A stretch of 64,000 nucleotides of DNA from contig NC_081541.1 in the NCBI RefSeq assembly GCF_901000735.1, positions 32,072,060 through 32,136,059 of the forward strand. The letters are read 5' to 3'. Source of the stretch: Corylus avellana. Lineage: Eukaryota > Streptophyta > Magnoliopsida > Fagales > Betulaceae. Of this stretch, positions 20,669 through 31,789 are shown one piece after another; positions within the stretch are counted from its first letter, which is position 1, and each line of letters begins with the position of its first letter. Below the pieces are notes generated by a model. That model was not told the origin of the DNA, made no database searches, and worked only from the letters and a program-made list of their open reading frames with translations. Position numbers and translations under genes: made by a program.

Positions 20669-23154
20669 TGACAAACATGGACATTGTTTAATTCATACTT
20701 GATGTTCAATTTTTCTCCACTGGCTGAGTGCAACCGTTCTGTGGATTTTTGAAAATATTTGTTGGGAATTTATCCTTCTTGGATACAATTCAAATCAGCA
20801 CCAGAATCAATCAAATGAACAACATCAAGGGTAAAATCAGGAGAAACAATGATATGCACGTTAGAATGCCATTTGGGAGGAAGAACTTTGTTGATTAAAT
20901 TGACAAAATGAACATTATCAGGGACAGGAAGATGCTTATTCCTTTTTAAATCAACCATATCTTTCCTGATGTTACGAATCTCGTATTTTGAATCTGAGAC
21001 TGTAACTACTTTGGATTTTTGTTTTGAAATTTTTCCCAAAGTATTTTCAGGAGATGTTTTAATATTGTTTTGTTCTTCAGATTTGGTCAGAACAGAACAA
21101 GTATTACTACAATCATGGCTAACCTCATTAGGAGGAGCAGGTTCAAAACTTTTTGTAGGATTGATGGATTCGTCTAAGATCCTTTGGAGGTTATGCTCCA
21201 TTTCAATCTTACCAAAGTTTTGTTCAAGAATTCAGACGTCAGAATCAGTGGATTCTTGAGAAGAAACTTCAAGATCAGGAGAAGGAACTTTTATGATGCC
21301 AATATCTTGTTCAGAGGATTTGGCATGAGCAGTAGATAAGTCAGAAAGCAATTTGTTGACTTTCTCAAGGTTCATTTGAGAAGTCGTTTTTAAACCAGAA
21401 GATTTTGACAAATCAGAGAGAGAAACCAGGGGGTTTTTAGTCTTAGGAGGAGCAGAGGAAACTTTTGAATTAGAAGAGAGAGAGGGAAGTTTCTCTTCGA
21501 TACGATCCAATTGTTGTCCTAAAATATGCAAGGATTGGGCACAAAAATTGTTTTGTTCGATGATTTTCCTATCGTTAGTAATAGGATCCTTATCATCATG
21601 AGTTTTAAAAGGAGAACATTTGACAATGACCTTCTTGCATTTAACAAGAGTATTTTCAAGAGGAGGATGGGAAGATTTAACAACAGATTTATCTTCTTTG
21701 ACAAAATTCTTTTTGACGACATTTAAAACATTATCGACAGGGAAATGTTTTTGAAGATAATCAAAAAACAAAATATGTTTTTGGGACTCAATCATCATCT
21801 CAGTCCATTTGACCTTGATGAGATCTTGTTCCTTGGAAGAATATTTCTTTTGAAAAGCATGCCGAAGGGCACGATTTTCTTTTGACAAAAAATCTTTTGA
21901 CAAAGCAGGCCAATCAATGACAGAAAAAAAATCTTTGATTGGGGAGGTAGAGGTGATGACATTACACTGATGGGGAGCAGTGGGAAGAGGAGCATCAAAA
22001 TCAGAAGCAGAAGGAGAAGTAGATCTACCTTCGTCATCCGTTAGGGGATGATTTCTAGTAGAGTAAAAAGCAGAAGAAACTTGGGAATCAGTAGAAATTC
22101 CTTTGAGTTTCAAATCAGGGTTAACCTAACAAAGGGGTGGAGAGACGTTAAGTGACTCGTCCACATCTTTATCACGACGACGAAATCCTTCCGAGGTTGT
22201 TGAACCCGCAAAGGAATTCCTTTGTTCATTAACCAACAGAGGCCTTTCAAACAGAGGACGTTCAATCCTACAGGAAAGTCCTAAATCAGAAAAATTGATT
22301 TTGACAGATCCATCCATGTATTGTTGGATGTAATCAAGATTAGAGGCATCGTTAACTACTCGAGAAGGTTTTGCAACACCTTCCAAAAGCCACTCGTTGG
22401 GGAGGTCAATCTCATCCCAGCGAATCATTTTTGGAGTTTTGATTTTTGCATTCTGAGTAGAACTTTGAATTAACAAAGTTGATTCACCTGGATTCTTGAT
22501 CACAGCTTGTGGATCTAGATTTGTCTTCATCAATTTATAATAAACACGATAGATTATAGCAAGGGGTCTGCTACCTTCTTCCATGTTATAACCAGAAGAC
22601 AAAATATTAAGCGTCAGAGCTTTCAAAATATGCAAATCAGACAAAGCAAGAGAAATGTTGGGAAAGACATCAAAATGGATAGGACCAACAAACAAGGAAG
22701 ATTGAATCATTCCAAGAATACTGGTCTTAAAATCAAGAAATCTTGCGTCACGCAAGCAAAGCAAAACAGAAGTATTAATACCAAGTCGAGTCAATGGCTT
22801 GACTGCAACTTGAACACAACCAACATGCAAAAACTTATAACCTTTAGCAAGAGAGTCGTTAATGAACCTCTTGTTAAACAGGGTTATAGTTTGATCTTTG
22901 CCGGTAATAGCAAAGGTTTGTTCAACAGTTTTGACAGAATATTGAGATCTAAAAGAAGATTTGAACCAAGAAGTAGTGTAAACATCCTTAGCGTCCAGCT
23001 TAGGGATGTTCCATTTATCAACACATAAATTATTATCAGATTCGACAGAGAAATTTTCATAGTTAACCACGTCCGGTGGCAAACTGGAATTAGAGCTGAC
23101 AGAAGAATTAGATCTCCACATTTTGACACACAAACTAAACTCAAAATCACACAC
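20669..23154 (-). pseudogene. Caulimovirid-like polyprotein with three in-frame stops (MP, central region, protease start)
   Basis: The frame is continuous on the minus strand from about 23154 to the gap and is interrupted only by stop codons, with no frameshift: TAG at 22126-22128, TGA at 21232-21234 and TAA at 20770-20772. The first segment (about 23040-22300) matches the plant-virus movement protein family, with WNIPKL, TTSWF, HVGCVQVAVKPL, FDVFPN, IYRVYYK and YMDGSVKI. Such proteins act at plasmodesmata. The central segment (22113-21250) is charged and Ser/Lys-rich; no CCHC zinc finger is seen. Near 20790-20815 DSGADLNCIQEG is the active site of a retropepsin-like protease. The true start is uncertain; a second Met lies near 23122. 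Presumed non-functional as it stands. Confidence 0.82.
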
Positions 23155-23340
23155 TCAGTAGAGTCTTAAAGGAACTCATCCTAGCTACTCACTCACTGGG
23201 TAAACTTCCTAAGCATGTCCTTCCTAGACACTAGACAATCCACACATACCCTTGGCTATTCTCTACAGTTTCTTCTTCACGCCCTCGACGCCAAACCCAG
23301 GCTTAAGCGGGACTTACAGGTACCTCGACAACTGTAGTAA
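23155..23340 (-). other. Leader-like sequence upstream of the caulimovirid-like frame
   Basis: About 185 bp that is less AT-rich than the surrounding spacer and belongs to the viral insert, since it is absent from the homologous C block. It may be 5' leader or intergenic viral sequence. No promoter element was identified. Confidence 0.4.
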
Positions 23341-23402
23341 CGGGGTGGTTATATATATATATATATTACTACTACTACTACTACTAGGGGAGTAGTTATT
23401 TT
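23341..23402. repeat. (TA)n(TAC)n arm, inverted copy of the 7577 and 19147 arms
   Basis: (TA)n then TACTACTACTACTAGGGG, AGTAGTTATTTTT. This is the reverse complement of the arm AAAAATAACTACTCCCCTAG,(TAG)n,(TA)n at 7577-7631 and 19147-19191. The two orientations look like terminal inverted repeats of a foldback-type element with a (TA)n core. Confidence 0.75.
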
Positions 23403-23474
23403 TAACGTTTCTCTTATATTTTAGTAACATATAACCGTGTGTGTGAGTTTTAACGACGGGATTTTTGGTGCTAA

Positions 23475-23879
23475 GAGTACTCCTTGCAGCCTCATCAAAA
23501 CTATTTTTTTGGTTATTTTGGTGAGAAAATTTAACCAAAATTGCCTAAATGACCACTTTTCATCCTCACTACTTTAACGAAAAAAAGTAGTGAGGTGAAT
23601 AATACTCACCAAATTTAAAAATTATTATTCACTCATATATTGATTAAACAACTCATTTCTCTTTCTTCTTTTTTACTTTTTGTTTCTCTCTCTCCCTTTA
23701 ATATTTAAAAAGAATAAATAAATATTTGAAAAATAATATTTAAATTGAATAGTGAAAGTTGATTGCTAAAGTAGTGAGACTGTTGTGGGTGCGATAAAAA
23801 AGTGAGTAGTTAAAATAACTAAAAATATACTTTTAATTATTTTAATAAATAAAATTTAGTGAGACGACTAAGAATGCTC
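23475..23879. mobile_element. PIF/Harbinger-type MITE (405 bp), copy D
   Basis: Ends GAGTACTCCTTGCAGCCTCA and, inverted, GAGCATTCTTAGTCGTCTCAC, with TAA on each side (23472-23474 and 23880-23882). Confidence 0.72.
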
Positions 23880-24364
23880 TAAATGAACCTGTTCCATCGT
23901 AATAGCCATTTATGTGGAGATTGCGAGGGAGGCCCAACTACGCAAATAAATGGGCTTTAAAAACCTGAAGACCAAAAGTGGGGACAGAAGAAAACAAATT
24001 ATATATATTTAATCGAAATTCCAATTTGTTCTTATACCTTTCAAACACATACAAGAAGTACATACGGAAATTACTTACCAAAAGAAGAAAAAAAAAGTAC
24101 ATACGGAAACGTCTTTTTTGGTAAAGAAGACCTAAATAAATTCTTTGCTCTTTTCCTGCAAAAGAAAAGTTTTACCATTGTAACTAAAAAAAAAATATGT
24201 TTTACCATTCTACGGGTGAGGCTGTTGGGGAATAAATCAGAGGTCTTCTATGGTCTAGAAAAGGGTAAAATCAAATTTACTAAATTTCTTGAGTCATTTG
24301 AGAAAGTTAAACAAGGTGATAAGGCAAAAAGTTAAATACTTTTAGTCAATGCATTTGTTCTAGA

Positions 24365-24550
24365 GGGGTTGTTTGTTTGTTCATGTATTTTTTGGGAAGA
24401 AAAAAAAAAATTGAGAATAATGATTAGTATAGAAAGTGAAAAAGTGGTCTAAAAAGTTTTATTTTGTATTGATTTTTTATTTAAATAGTAGTAAAAAGTA
24501 AATGATATAATATAAAAGGTGAAAATGTTTTGATATTGATTTTTTTTTTT
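24365..24550. repeat. Dispersed AT-rich MITE-like repeat, copy 4
   Basis: AAATAGTAGTAAAAAGTAAATGATA core; sister of copy 3. Confidence 0.5.
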
Positions 24551-25524
24551 TTTTTTAAATAAAGTAAATAGTTTTGAGGGGAAGAGAAGGGAGGGAAGGA
24601 GGTTAACAAATAACCCATCTAATTTGTTGATTTTCATAACAATTTGTCCAAATATATAAGCGGGTTGTTCGAGTCTTGCTAACGGTCTGAATAATAAAAC
24701 CGGTTACTTTTGTTGGTTGGTAAAACCTTTTATTTTAGCTTTGTTTTCCTTTTTTTTTTTTTTTTTTTTTAATGTTATTTAAGACCCTAATACACATTTC
24801 TTTTAAAGTTAAATAGTATAACAGGGCAAATCTCATTCATTTAAGCTCCCAATTATTTTGTTTTATTTTTTTGGGGGGGAGTTTAAGCTCTCAATTCTTA
24901 ATTGAGAAGATAAATACCATTTTAAATTTTAATCACAGCGACTAATAAATTAAGCCCCATTGAAGAAGCTTGTTGTATATGAAAATGATAAATTCCAGAG
25001 GTACTAAATATTTTATCAAGATAATGTGATAAATAATATTTATTTTTATTAATTTTTAATAAATAATCCTAGCATTTATCAATTAAAATTTCACGAGCCT
25101 AAAAAACGTGGAGATCGAGAAGCATCATCTTTTCAAAGAATTTTCTTTCATTCTATAATATTATATTGTGATTGTCTCTATGTTTTAGATTCTTTTTCAA
25201 TTTTTAATTTTTAATTTTTTAAAAAGTTCGTTGTTGAAAGATTACACATCAAGAACCCTTTTCTCTCTATATAGTTAGACATGGGTACAACTTTGAGTTA
25301 TTTTTTTGGGTCCAAGAGATGACTTTGATATACAATGCATAAATGCTTATAAAAATACAATAAATCTTACGTAAGGCTCCAATTGTTTCAATGTAAAATA
25401 TTTATTGTTAAAAAATGTTTTCAATGCCTGTAAAATAATTTTTTGTAAAACATTTTTCAGTGTTTGGAATTACAATTTTTCTGTTATATAAATATAATCA
25501 TGTTAAACTTTAAATTATGAAAAT

Positions 25525-25745
25525 GACCTAATCAGGTCTCAGTGGTATCCTTACTGAGTCCCGGTAGGTCCCGGCCGAGTCCCGAAAGTGTGCTAACTGG
25601 GTATGATTGGGTCCTAACCGGGTGCTGACGGTGTCTCAGTCGAGTCCCTGTCAAGTCCTAGCATAGTCCAAGTCGAGCTCGGCGGGGTCCTATTGATGTC
25701 TCAGTTGAGTCCTGGTGGGGTCCTGATGACATCGTAGCTGGGTCT
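25525..25745. repeat. Degenerate GAGTCCCGG minisatellite, copy D
   Basis: Imperfect units of GAGTCCCGG, GGGTCCTAAC and GATGTCTCAGTTGAGTCC type. This copy provides the empty site CTAACCGGGTGCTG of the hAT element inserted in block E. Confidence 0.72.
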
Positions 25746-26444
25746 ATCAATTTTAGAATGAGATGCTCCAAAATTGAAAATTTGTTTATGATTTTAAAAA
25801 ATGAAAACCTTTTTTCATAAATTAAATATGTTTTTTTTTGGGTAAAATCAAAAATATTTTCCTTTTACTATTATTTTACGTTGTACTAAACACCCAAAAA
25901 AAAAAAAAAAAATCTAAAATTATTTGATGCCGAAACAAAATGGAATCTAGTTTCATTATTATATTTGAAGTGCTACAACTATTATATACTTTGACATTTC
26001 TCTCAATCTCTCTCTCTCAATTTATTCTAATGGTTGGGATGCACCACGTGTATAATTAGGCAGTCCAGTTTTGTCCGAATATGCAGTGTACAATTAAGTG
26101 GTCTTCTATTTCGTCATGGTGTAATATGTTGACATTCTAACGTATAGGGATCATGTCAATCCATGTGGTTAAATTCTACAGCATTGACAATGCTAGGAGA
26201 ATAAGTTTTATTAAGATTTGGTGCATGTTAGAATAATGAAGACATATAGAAGAATGAAAAAATAATAGGGAGAGCAAAAGCACACAATAGACCACAAACT
26301 GTGCAAATTGAGTTTTTTTACCTTTTAATAATAAATTGTCACATTAGTGAGGAACACAAAAATACCGTATTATTCGTTATTCTCTTTTACCATTGTCCTC
26401 TAAACTCCACAAAAATTCTCATTTCCCAGTTTAAGAGAGTGCAA

Positions 26445-26500
26445 ATGCCACCACCCTCACCTCCGTCGAAAGCCACTGCCTCTGCCTCTGCTCCAACACC
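26445..26500 (+). pseudogene. First-exon-like stretch with splice donor, copy D
   Basis: ATG followed by 18 codons rich in Pro/Ser/Ala (MPPPSPPSKATASASAPT), then a consensus donor GTAAGT at 26501. The upstream 100 bp resembles a 5' untranslated leader. No downstream exon was recognised. Copy E (35054) differs by one residue (S to L). The segment is absent from block B. It may be the 5' end of a truncated gene; no family is recognised. Confidence 0.35.
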
Positions 26501-26824
26501 GTAAGTTACCAAAATTTATTGCCTTTTCTTTCTACAATGATGTTTTAGAATTTCTTCTTCATTCACCTCCTTTCTTATTACATTTTGAAAATAGAGAGAA
26601 GAACATGAGATGAGAGACACAAAAAATTGAGATAAAAAAGAGAGATAGATACATAAATAAATCATATGCCCCCACCGCCTATTGGATACAATAAATTTAA
26701 TCAAAGTGTAAAGTTTTTCATGTGATATTGATACAGAAATAATTGCATTAGGGAGATTAAAATATATTTTTAGTATTTAAAAAATTATGCCAAACAAAAA
26801 GTTTGGTAAGAAATACTCAGGATT

Positions 26825-27060
26825 TGCTTGTTAAAGTCTTTTTCCTAGACACAATAGTTAATGTAGATTGATGTAAAAATAATAACAATAAGAAGAAGAG
26901 TGTTTGATATAAAAAAGTGAATATATATATATATATATATTTTTTGTAGTAATTTTTTTATTTAAATAGTAATAAAAAGTGAAAAGAATTAGAATATTTT
27001 AATGTTAATTTTTTAGAAAAAATAGTAAGTAAACAATAACAAAAATGACCAAACAAAGCC
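26825..27060. repeat. Dispersed AT-rich MITE-like repeat, copy 5
   Basis: Core AAATAGTAATAAAAAGTGAA with an internal (TA)n (about 26920-26941). Confidence 0.5.
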
Positions 27061-27833
27061 TAAACATTCTTAAGATTTATTGCCATCACATTAGATCTAC
27101 AACTGAAGTTACGTCTTTTGAATAATTTTAAAAGTTTATCTTGTGTGTCTCTTAATTTCTTAAAAGAATAATATAACTATTAAATTCACAATTTGAGAAA
27201 ACTAAAAAATAAAAAAAATAAAAAACTTGTAGATTTGTAGTAATGCTGATGTCTTATTCTGTGTGAAAGCGATCTTCGTCAATTAATTAATATGAAAACG
27301 ATGCCGTACGAATAGTCCTTCTCTGCCCAGTGTCGTGCAAACACCCAAAAGAAGAGAAATTGACAAAGGTCGGTGGGTCACATGATTTGAAGGCTGACCT
27401 ACCCTTTCTGGGAAAAATCATGCACCCACCAGTCACGCATCTACGCCAAAAAAAATAAAAATCTGAATACCAACAAAATAATATTTACTGTTGAAAATAA
27501 CAAGTTGATGTGGACATACTTTCTTTCCACTATGGAATTAAAACTTGATTTGCCTCCCTCCTTATCTTATCCTTCTCTCCCATATTGTTGACAGAAATTA
27601 TGGGTGCATTTAATGGTTGGTATGGGTTTGGTGGTCGGTATTTTTGCCTATCAAATCATGGACGTTGATTAAGTTGATTAATTAATCCACATCATATCAA
27701 AAATAATTTTGATTTTTTTAGTTAATAGGTTAATCAGTTAATAATTATCAATTAAATCAATTAATTGTCGATTACAAATTTTTATGTTAAGATTTATCAA
27801 CATTTTTATAAGTACAGAATTAATAAGCTTTTT

Positions 27834-27910
27834 CTATCTCGCAAGCACCATTACTCGAACCCTTGCCCTGGACAAATGCCACCTACCAACGCGGTACAAG
27901 GGAAGTTGGT
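27834..27910 (-). mobile_element. tRNA-derived SINE-like insert (77 bp), copy D
   Basis: On the minus strand there is an A-box-like GCGTTGGTAGGTGG and a B-box-like GGTTCGAGT about 40 nt apart. The flanks are a perfect 16-bp direct repeat AATTAATAAGCTTTTT (27818-27833 and 27911-27926), the hallmark of retroposition. Block B has only one copy of a similar target and no insert (about 10998). It is short and lacks a clear tail, so it may be a truncated SINE or a retroposed tRNA piece. Confidence 0.72.
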
Positions 27911-28253
27911 AATTAATAAGCTTTTTGATTCTTGATAAGGATATATACATAACTTTGAAAAATTGAAATGTAAGTTCATTTAAAAAGAAAAATATTTAAA
28001 TAAAATAATAAAATTGAATAGTTAAAATAAAGGGAAATATAAGTCCTTTTAAAAAAGCAGTAAAGAAAATAAATTTAAAAGAAAAAAAAAAAAAAAAAAA
28101 AGTAATTTTCTAACGAAAATGTTCCAAAATTTGCTCCTGATCGGCTTCTTCAATATCTTTCTACGTGGAAGCCAACTTGTGGCACCGACTACAAATTGGT
28201 GGGTGTCAATTGAATCAATTCAACAAAATACACTTGGATATTTATTAGGGATG

Positions 28254-28777
28254 TGTTAGAATATATTCCATAATTACACTGATCTTAATGAACACAATAT
28301 AGTCATTAATAGTATTTTGAGTGGTGGACGTAAGTGTCTAATACCGAACCACTCATAATTCTTTGTGTTCCTTTTCTATATTGCTTCTGTCATATTTCCG
28401 CATCTCCTCCGGCAATCGCCACCATCTACGGCTTATCCTCGACCTCCGTCATTATCATTGTTTCAGATTTCAAACTCAAGGTTCTAAAATATTTTACCTT
28501 GAGTTTGAAAGGGATATTAGAATATACAGAAGATATAATATATTTTTCGTATATTCCATAATTACGTTGATATCGAATATTCTTTATTTATGAGCTGATT
28601 GTAATTAAATATTGTGATTGTAATTAAATAGGGACCTTTATATTGTAGACAAAAAAAAGTTAATGAACACAATGTATCCATTAATGGTATTCCAAGTGGT
28701 AGTCATAAGTGTCTAACACCGAACCACCCATAATTTTTTGTATTTTTTTTTTATATTTCTTTCATTATATTTCCGCA
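28254..28777 (+). mobile_element. Miniature Copia-type LTR element or remnant, copy D
   Basis: Two related terminal sequences, TGTTAGAATAT...TTTCCGCA (28254-28402, with an internal deletion of about 115 bp) and TATTAGAATAT...TTTCCGCA (28515-28777). They flank about 112 bp that ends in a purine-rich TTGAGTTTGAAAGGGA tract. There is no coding content. It is either a TRIM-like element or a Copia that lost its interior. Copy E is at 36864-37372. A minus-strand LTR fragment of the same family lies at about 52590-52753. Confidence 0.65.
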
Positions 28778-29267
28778 TTGCTAAATAGATAATGGCTTAT
28801 TTATAAAAATTAGTTGATAACCCGTCTTCAATAACCGCATAACTGTCGGTTTCAGCCTAGTTGTTGTCATTTAGCTATTATTTAAAATTTAATAATATTT
28901 TAAATCGATTGCGATGATCAGAAAATATATGCGTCTTATGCTAAATGACATATATGACAGATAGACACAAGACAGGTACGGAACACGGCCATACTGATAG
29001 AAGCTATCATAGATGAGAAGTCGCATGGGCATCTGACATTTTAGAGTGACAAGCACCTGTGCATAATCATTTTATCAAATAATTATTGTTTACTTTTCTA
29101 TTCAACTTCTCTATTCTTTAAATAATTATTTCTTTGTTCTTTCACTTTTTCTAACATTTATTTATTTTAAACGTTTAAATAAAATAGATGACTGAATTTT
29201 ATAAATTTAAGAATTTTAAATTTAAAAAAATTTCCTTTCTTATCCTCGATATCTCTTCTGACTAAAA

Positions 29268-29420
29268 GGCCATGATCTTTTGCAAGGCCATCACGGTGCA
29301 CATCAATGAAGAGACTAAAGTGATTGAGGTGAAGTCATGGAGATCCATATCAACCTCATGGGAACATTGTCGGCCCCACCTCCATGACTAATAGCAAGCT
29401 AATCTTGAAGGTGAGATTTT
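29268..29420 (+). pseudogene. Exon-like fragment of an unrecognised gene, copy D
   Basis: Homologue of 13605-13790 with further decay. The acceptor-side sequence is altered and the AAG|GTGAGA donor-like end is kept. No product is expected. Confidence 0.35.
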
Positions 29421-29723
29421 TGAAAAAAAAAAAAAAAAAGGATTTTGGGAATGAATAAAGAAATATATTCCCAAAGCGATAAACCCACATGGTCCACGTC
29501 TGCATGTACTTTGCAAAGAAACAGGTATCCTGTGAATCTGTGGTCTCTGCTCGCACAAGCTTTGTCGTATCTTTATTATGAATGTATGACAGGTGTACAA
29601 TCGCAGTAACTACCACATTTTATTCTGCATCTTGTCGGAAAGAAAAAAAGGAAAATTCTCTTATGAGCCGTGCTCAGTTTTTCAATTTGGTTATATAATC
29701 ACATCTTGATTTCCACATGTTTA

Positions 29724-29957
29724 GAGTATGTTTGGGATTGCGTTTACGAAATAGAGCTTTTAAGTCAAAAAGAGCTTTTGGGCAAAAGTTTCATTTTTAA
29801 ACTTTTGCCAAAAGTATGTTTTGACCATTTTTTTGGCTTTTTGGACCCTTAAAAGCTCTTTTAATTTTTTTACGAAATGAGTACTTTTTTCTTCAAACGG
29901 ACTTTTTAAGTATTAAAAGCACTTTTAAACCCTTCAAACGCAATTTCAAACAGGTTC
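29724..29957. mobile_element. PIF/Harbinger-type MITE (234 bp), present in D and absent in E
   Basis: Ends GAGTATGTTTGGGATTGCG and, inverted, GAACCTGTTTGAAATTGCG, with a TTA target duplication (29721-29723 and 29958-29960). Block E reads ATGTTTAGAATAAAA (about 38275), the exact empty site. The internal AAAAAGAGCTTTTG repeats match the 1.2-kb element in Copia A. Confidence 0.85.
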
Positions 29958-30374
29958 TTAGAATAAAAAAGGTCCGAGTGTCACATGTTGGTACATGTCA
30001 ATCAACGTGATACTTGTCATGTTAGGGTGTTATTAACGTCCTAATCGAATTTTACTCATCAAAATTGTCAAAAGTATATATATATTTTAATTATTCACTT
30101 TTTAAAATATTCTAACAGTATTATAATTTTAACAATTCATTTTTAATATTTAATTTAAATATTATATTTTAAAAATTTATTTATTTTTTCTCTAACATTT
30201 ATATTTTTTATAATGCAAAGAAAATAGAGGAGAAAGACATGAGTGAGAAAATGAAAAGAAACGAAGAAAGAGAGAAAAAAAAAAAGAAAAAAAAAGAAAG
30301 TTTGTAATCATTGTTTTATGTATTTGGTGTCGCTGACTACAATTTTTTGGACAGGGAAGTTGTGAATCGATTTA

Positions 30375-30572
30375 GAGCTTATTTGAGACTGTGTTTAAAA
30401 AATAGAGCTTTTAAGTCAAAAAGAACTTTTGAACAAAAACTTCATTTTTAAGCTTTTTGGACCATTAAAAGCGCTTTTTATTTTTTTACCAAACGCATAC
30501 TTTGTTCTTCAAACAAACTTTTTGAGTGTTAAAAAACTTTTAAACCCTTCAAACGCAATCTCAAACAGGCCC
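30375..30572. mobile_element. PIF/Harbinger-type MITE (198 bp)
   Basis: Ends GAGCTTATTTGAGACTG and, inverted, GGGCCTGTTTGAGATTG, with TTA on both sides (30372-30374 and 30573-30575). Block E has a left-truncated version (about 38646-38839). It appears to sit inside an older element whose ends are near 30024 and 30953. Confidence 0.72.
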
Positions 30573-30761
30573 TTAAGGTGCGTTTGAGATTGTAATTTTA
30601 TAAGAATAAACATATGGAGTTTGATATTGCAATTTAAAAAGCACTTAATCTAAATTAGGAAGAAAAAAAAAATTACAATTTCTATAAGCTTGCTAGGAGT
30701 GTTTAATAGAAAAAACAAGAATAGAAACCAAAATCATAATTTTGCATAACAAATGTTTGAT

Positions 30762-30763
<2 letters not shown>

Positions 30764-30800
<37 letters not shown>
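30764..30800. repeat. (TA)n microsatellite, copy D
   Basis: About 18 TA units; longer (about 24 units) at 39019-39066 in block E. Confidence 0.95.
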
Positions 30801-30805
<5 letters not shown>

Positions 30806-31333
30806 TTAAGCCTTTACGATTTTAAAAAGTCGCAATTTTGAAAACGTAATTATTGAATCGCAATCCCAATTGAATACTTCGAACTTTTTTACTAAATTTA
30901 CTTACCAAAATAACTAAAAAAATGTTTTTAATGAGACTGCTAATAACGCTATTAATCTTAAAATAATTAAATTTAAATGTTAATTTTATTGTTTAATTTG
31001 TTTTCACTTGAAACTCTTTGCTTAACACACGCAATTAATACTTAAAAAAAAAAAAAAGTAATATAATTAAGTATGTGATGAGAAGCTCCATTGTTGTTTG
31101 ATAAAAGTGGAGAAATTCAAGTGTCCATATCCTATAATCGCCTTATCATCACATTCACCCACAAAAAACCAAAAACACACGTGGACAAACAAAAATTAAT
31201 TGATTACCCAGGCTGAGCTGTTTGGATCCGTACCGAAGAACTCCAGCCATGCAATTTCGCCATGGATAAGAACGAGAGCTTATAACGAGTCATGTTGCAC
31301 GCTGCCATCAGTGACATGTGCGCAATAAATAAA

Positions 31334-31519
31334 TTAGTAAAGAGATGGCGATGTTTTCTTTTGTCTGTTTCTTCTGGGTTCAATAGCAGTTGAGAGTGTG
31401 CACCAATCGAGAAAAACTCTTTTTTTCCGGCTTCTACCGAGGACAGTCAGAAAAATCTCCGACATATTATTGCCGGAGGAGGTGATTTTTGAGAAAATAT
31501 CGAAGTCAAAATCAATCAC
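31334..31519 (-). CDS. Conserved short ORF of unknown nature, copy D
   Basis: A 61-codon minus-strand frame (NNMSEIFLTVLGRSRKKRV region), kept with few changes in block E (39631-39813). The two blocks are near-identical throughout, so conservation does not show selection. No domain, no signal peptide and no introns are recognised. It may be the 5' part of a lost gene or chance. Confidence 0.15.
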   Translation of the reverse strand: MIDFDFDIFSKITSSGNNMSEIFLTVLGRSRKKRVFLDWCTLSTAIEPRRNRQKKTSPSLY

Positions 31520-31789
31520 AATAGTTAAAAGTTACCGGAGACGATGATGTAACGAAGACTCCCGTCTTCGTCACAGCTGAAGATGTCTAATAAGTCTTTG
31601 TTACAAAAAAAAAAAATGTCTAATAAGTCCTTGTTTTTTAGGAGACGTCGAAAACCGACGGGTCACGTCGCTGCTTAAAGATAAAGGGAATGTTTGGCAA
31701 AAACTTTTTTTTTTTTTGGGTTACTGTAGCTGACTTGTGAATTGATATAGTCCAAAGTTTTGAATTTTTTTATTAAAAAGTAAAAAGGA

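Larger units (their letters stand above)
20669..23340 (-). mobile_element. Endogenous caulimovirid-like (or movement-protein-bearing retroelement) fragment
   Basis: A minus-strand stretch with clear viral-type coding content: movement protein, a central charged region, then the start of an aspartic protease. Its upstream edge (23340) abuts (TA)n. Its downstream edge is lost in the gap, so reverse transcriptase and RNase H are not seen. No long terminal repeat and no TGGTATCAGAGC-type primer site are visible. The layout (movement protein first, one long frame) fits Petuvirus/Florendovirus-like integrants; a plant LTR element that carries such a movement protein cannot be excluded. Confidence 0.8.
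23403..24560. repeat. Duplicated spacer block X and L3, copy D
   Basis: Collinear with 19264-20440. Contains the second 405-bp MITE (23475-23879) and MITE-like copy 4 (about 24365-24550). No gene is seen. Confidence 0.75.
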
